Assembly (NCBI GenBank): GCA_022495005.1
Contig: JAGYXB010001095.1
Span: forward strand, 620,001-684,000
DNA length: 64,000 nucleotides
DNA from: Rhyacophila brunnea
Lineage: Eukaryota > Arthropoda > Insecta > Trichoptera > Rhyacophilidae
Reading direction: 5' to 3'
In this document: piece after piece, positions 61,400 to 64,000 of the stretch
How the letters are laid out: each line of letters opens with the position of its first letter
How positions within the stretch are numbered: the first letter of the stretch is position 1
The notes under the pieces: model-generated
What the model saw: only the letters and a program-made list of their open reading frames with translations
What the model was told of the DNA's origin: nothing
Database searches by the model: none
Made by a program: the position numbers and the translations under genes

Positions 61400-61790
61400 T
61401 TAAGAGACAATGTAAAAAATATTTTAATAATAATAAAAAAAAAATCTTTTGAGTTTTTTATTATTTAAGGAAATTGCATTTTTTTTACACCAAACAAAAA
61501 TTTATATTGTAACATAGGTAATACATTTAAATGTACATAAAACTTTAAAATCGACATTATCCGACAAGCTGATTATAGAATAAAAATTTAATTAACAACA
61601 GAATACACACTAGTATTTTAATTACCTAATAACTTTCCACCAAGAATTTACAGTGAACACCGCTCTTTGAGTGAGATTACATTTTGGTATTAAGCAGCCA
61701 GTCGTCGTGTAATTTCTTGGAATTAAATCGAATTTACGTTTTGGACATTCATCTGTTTGTATTCACTCGATTTCACCACTAACCGTATAT

Positions 61791-62003
61791 TTACTCGGCA
61801 ATTTGAGTATCAAGCAGATGATAGTGAGAGAAAACCACGTCAGTATTCCAATAAACCGCGTGGACTGCACTCTGTAATGCAGTGGCTGACGCGAGGGCAC
61901 GTTCCCCGGGACCGCAGCCCTGTCTCTTCTTGAATGCGAATTCGAATGCTATTTTCACTTTGTTGGGGAGACTTCGAGCCGCATGACACGTGTGTACATG
62001 CAT
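61791..62003 (-). other. GC-rich open frame, unknown
   Basis: 70 codons open on the minus strand in a patch much richer in GC than its neighbours (for example KKRQGCGPGERALASATALQ, SAVHAVYWNTDVVFSHYHL). An in-frame stop lies four codons before the ATG. No family is recognised and no clear splice acceptor is seen. It could be an old exon or part of a transposon. Confidence 0.22.
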
Positions 62004-62063
62004 GCAATCACATCACCCGAATATGCCAGAGCCTGAGCAAACAAGCCGAATTGTACGAACGCT

Positions 62064-63056
62064 GGAATTTAAGGTTAACCCATATCCACTAGATATTGTA
62101 ATCCTAGCAGCTATATTCCAACTAGTGAATCCGAGATAACTTCGATACCTTCTGGATCAATGCTGTACACAATGCAGTTATCTAAATAATTGTAAGTTAA
62201 CACCTAACACAATAAGATTTTATTGTCACTTTAACGTTTAGTTCACCTAAAAAAGATGTCAACGGTAATTAATTATTATTGATGTATTATAACATCGCGT
62301 TTATAATATTATAATGTCACGTTTGCTTCATAATATCTATAATATTGTATACCTATTCTATTGTACATGGTACAACGATACGTTGCATTTGCAATTTTTT
62401 GATTTTTTTTGCGTAACCAATGACATTAATTGATAGCTTGTTGGCGTGTAAGATGACAACTATTATAACTAGTGGCGCTAGTATCAGGATGTGAGTGTTA
62501 ATTTAATTACTAGCGATAAGAACATAATTTATTAAGGAAGTTCGACAGATTGTATATATTATACCTTTCCACTAACGGCTCTTAGTTTATTTCATACGTT
62601 TGCGTCATTGTCATTTTGTTGTCATATATAATATATTTGAGATAAACTAAATAAAATATATAGATATGTCTATAACTGCAAATTATTAAATTAATTAAAA
62701 TATAATTTAAAAATGTAAGATTTAATTACTTAAATGAAAAACAAATGTTTATTTGCAATTTGTTGAAAGAAAGGGATAAAATAAAGTACAATATATTGGA
62801 AAAAAACTATTCCCATATTCTTGGACTCTGCTTTATAATTTATATTAGTATAATGTAGCGGTATGTACCACAATCATTAAATGCGTAAAATTTAAATTGA
62901 AATTTGTTATATTCGATGTCGAATTAATTAGATTCAACAAAATAATTTATCAATTAGACACAAAAAAAGAAAATATATAAGTATATGCACGTAACCATAA
63001 ATAAGAATAAATACTTACCTATGTAGTGTAAACTGGACTACTAGTAAGTCGTAGAT
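62064..63056. other. AT-rich DNA, no supported gene
   Basis: Nothing beyond short random frames. Confidence 0.5.
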
Positions 63057-63302
63057 GTGCAAGTGTCATTCAGGTCTTATTCAATGGCAAGCAGAAAAGG
63101 AGCAAGGATTTTCTTTCAAAGGCTTCTTTTCATGAGGCGGAAAACTACCTTCAACGCGTCGACTTTTCACTACTTGTCAGTCGGATCAGAGCTTTTCCCG
63201 GAATGTTTTTCGACGTGCACTGCGCAGTTTTTTTATTGTGAGAAAATCAGAGAAAATGGGCAATGGAGGGTCTGGTATCCACTTCAAGATGTATCTAACT
63301 GA
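63057..63302 (+). other. Open patch, unknown
   Basis: Two overlapping plus-strand frames are open over about 180-245 bp with coding-like composition (one includes HEAENYLQRVDFSLLVSRIR). No family is recognised. Without splice or homology evidence I do not call a gene. Confidence 0.18.
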
Positions 63303-63505
63303 TAATTTCTCACTTGGATTGGTAGATATAAAATTCGGCAATGCTTTTAATAGATTGCAATAAAATAATATAACAATAAAATTGTGTATTTACGCTATAA
63401 CATCGTATAGCATAATAATACTTAGATATTTTGTTGAATTTAAAAACCTTTTATCAGATTAAAGCATTATAAAATCTATAATCAACGCCGGATATTTAAA
63501 AAAAC

Positions 63506-63680
63506 GGCTTTTGCCGGATTAAGGGAAGCCAGGGGCAAACACATCTTGAAAATAGCCGATATACTGGATTATTTGTTAGGTTAGGTTAGGTTTTTATTCT
63601 GGAATTCATGAAATTTTGCCAAAATCAGCTATGAAAATTAGCCCGGTTCCCGTCTGGCGTCCCGTAAACCGACTTGTACC
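63506..63680. mobile_element. hAT-type MITE with TTAGG core, diverged copy 5
   Basis: Perfect 8-bp duplication AAAAAAAC (63498-63505 and 63681-63688). The left arm keeps GAAAATAGCCGATATACTGG and ATTATTTGTTAGGTTAGG, and the right end is CGTAAACCGACTTGTACC. The terminal repeats differ from copies 1-4, so this is a related subfamily. Confidence 0.75.
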
Positions 63681-63786
63681 AAAAAAACTGTTGAAGTTAA
63701 TAATTATCAATTTAATATATTACACAGTGCTAGGTTGAAAAGGAAACACAATTATTAATTAAACAGACAAACGAATACATCGTCAT

Positions 63787-64000
63787 CATCAGCCGTAATC
63801 GATTTATTGCTGAATGAAGGTCTTTTCTATCTTCATCCACTCTTTTCAGTCGTTAGTTATGTACTACCACATACATCCTCCGATAAGTGCGTCATTTGGC
63901 CGTATTTCAGGGCGGTCATACGGTCGTGTAGTGCCCCTCGGGTACTACTGTATGAATACCTACATTTCTTCAGCGGTTGTCCACTTGCCGAGGGACATTT
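63787..64000 (-). pseudogene. RTE-type 3' end running off the window
   Basis: Begins CATCGTCATCATCAGCCG and continues through the minus-strand family blocks for the 3' end, including an equivalent of the QWYPRG region (CCCCTCGGGTACTACTG), to the window edge. More diverged than the copy at 30870. Confidence 0.75.

Overview
The window looks like AT-rich nuclear DNA from an insect, most probably a moth or butterfly. Evidence seen: very AT-rich sequence, runs of the insect telomere motif TTAGG, many tRNA-headed SINEs, and RTE-type non-LTR remnants whose 3' ends read CATCATCAGCC on the opposite strand, a style familiar from Lepidoptera. Hemiptera cannot be excluded. I found no rRNA, CRISPR array or operon, and no multi-exon gene that I can support. 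Nearly all open frames are short and random, or belong to decayed transposons.

Layout. 0-9 kb is mostly unique AT-rich DNA with one inverted-repeat element (3.6-4.1 kb), a telomere-motif hAT MITE (6.06 kb), and one possible tiny two-exon reading frame (1.55-1.78 kb). 9-18 kb holds an inverted-repeat MITE, SINEs, two hAT elements and a 5'-truncated RTE end. 18-31 kb is dense in repeats: two more telomere-motif MITEs, a TTAA-flanked piggyBac-like MITE, hAT elements (one with a decayed transposase C-terminus), two copies of a TTAA-flanked family, and an RTE insertion with a twin-priming inversion. 33-35 kb holds an inverted-arm (foldback) member of that TTAA family and a tRNA-Lys-like SINE head. 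37-45 kb is the most structured part. A piggyBac-like MITE carries an R1-type fragment between 74-bp direct repeats. Next to it, a Jockey-type element has been entered by another copy of its own family and by a hAT MITE, and that MITE is itself split by a 2.6-kb LTR-like element with a recognisable TATA box and initiator. 45-64 kb has two very similar hAT elements (45.6 and 57.2 kb), three more copies of an unclassified ATTACAA-ended family, several SINEs and three RTE ends.

Function. No host pathway can be read here. The region is best described as intergenic or intronic DNA built from layered transposon insertions. Target-site duplications (8 bp for hAT, TTAA for the piggyBac-like families, 12-13 bp for RTE) define many insertions to the base and give their relative order.
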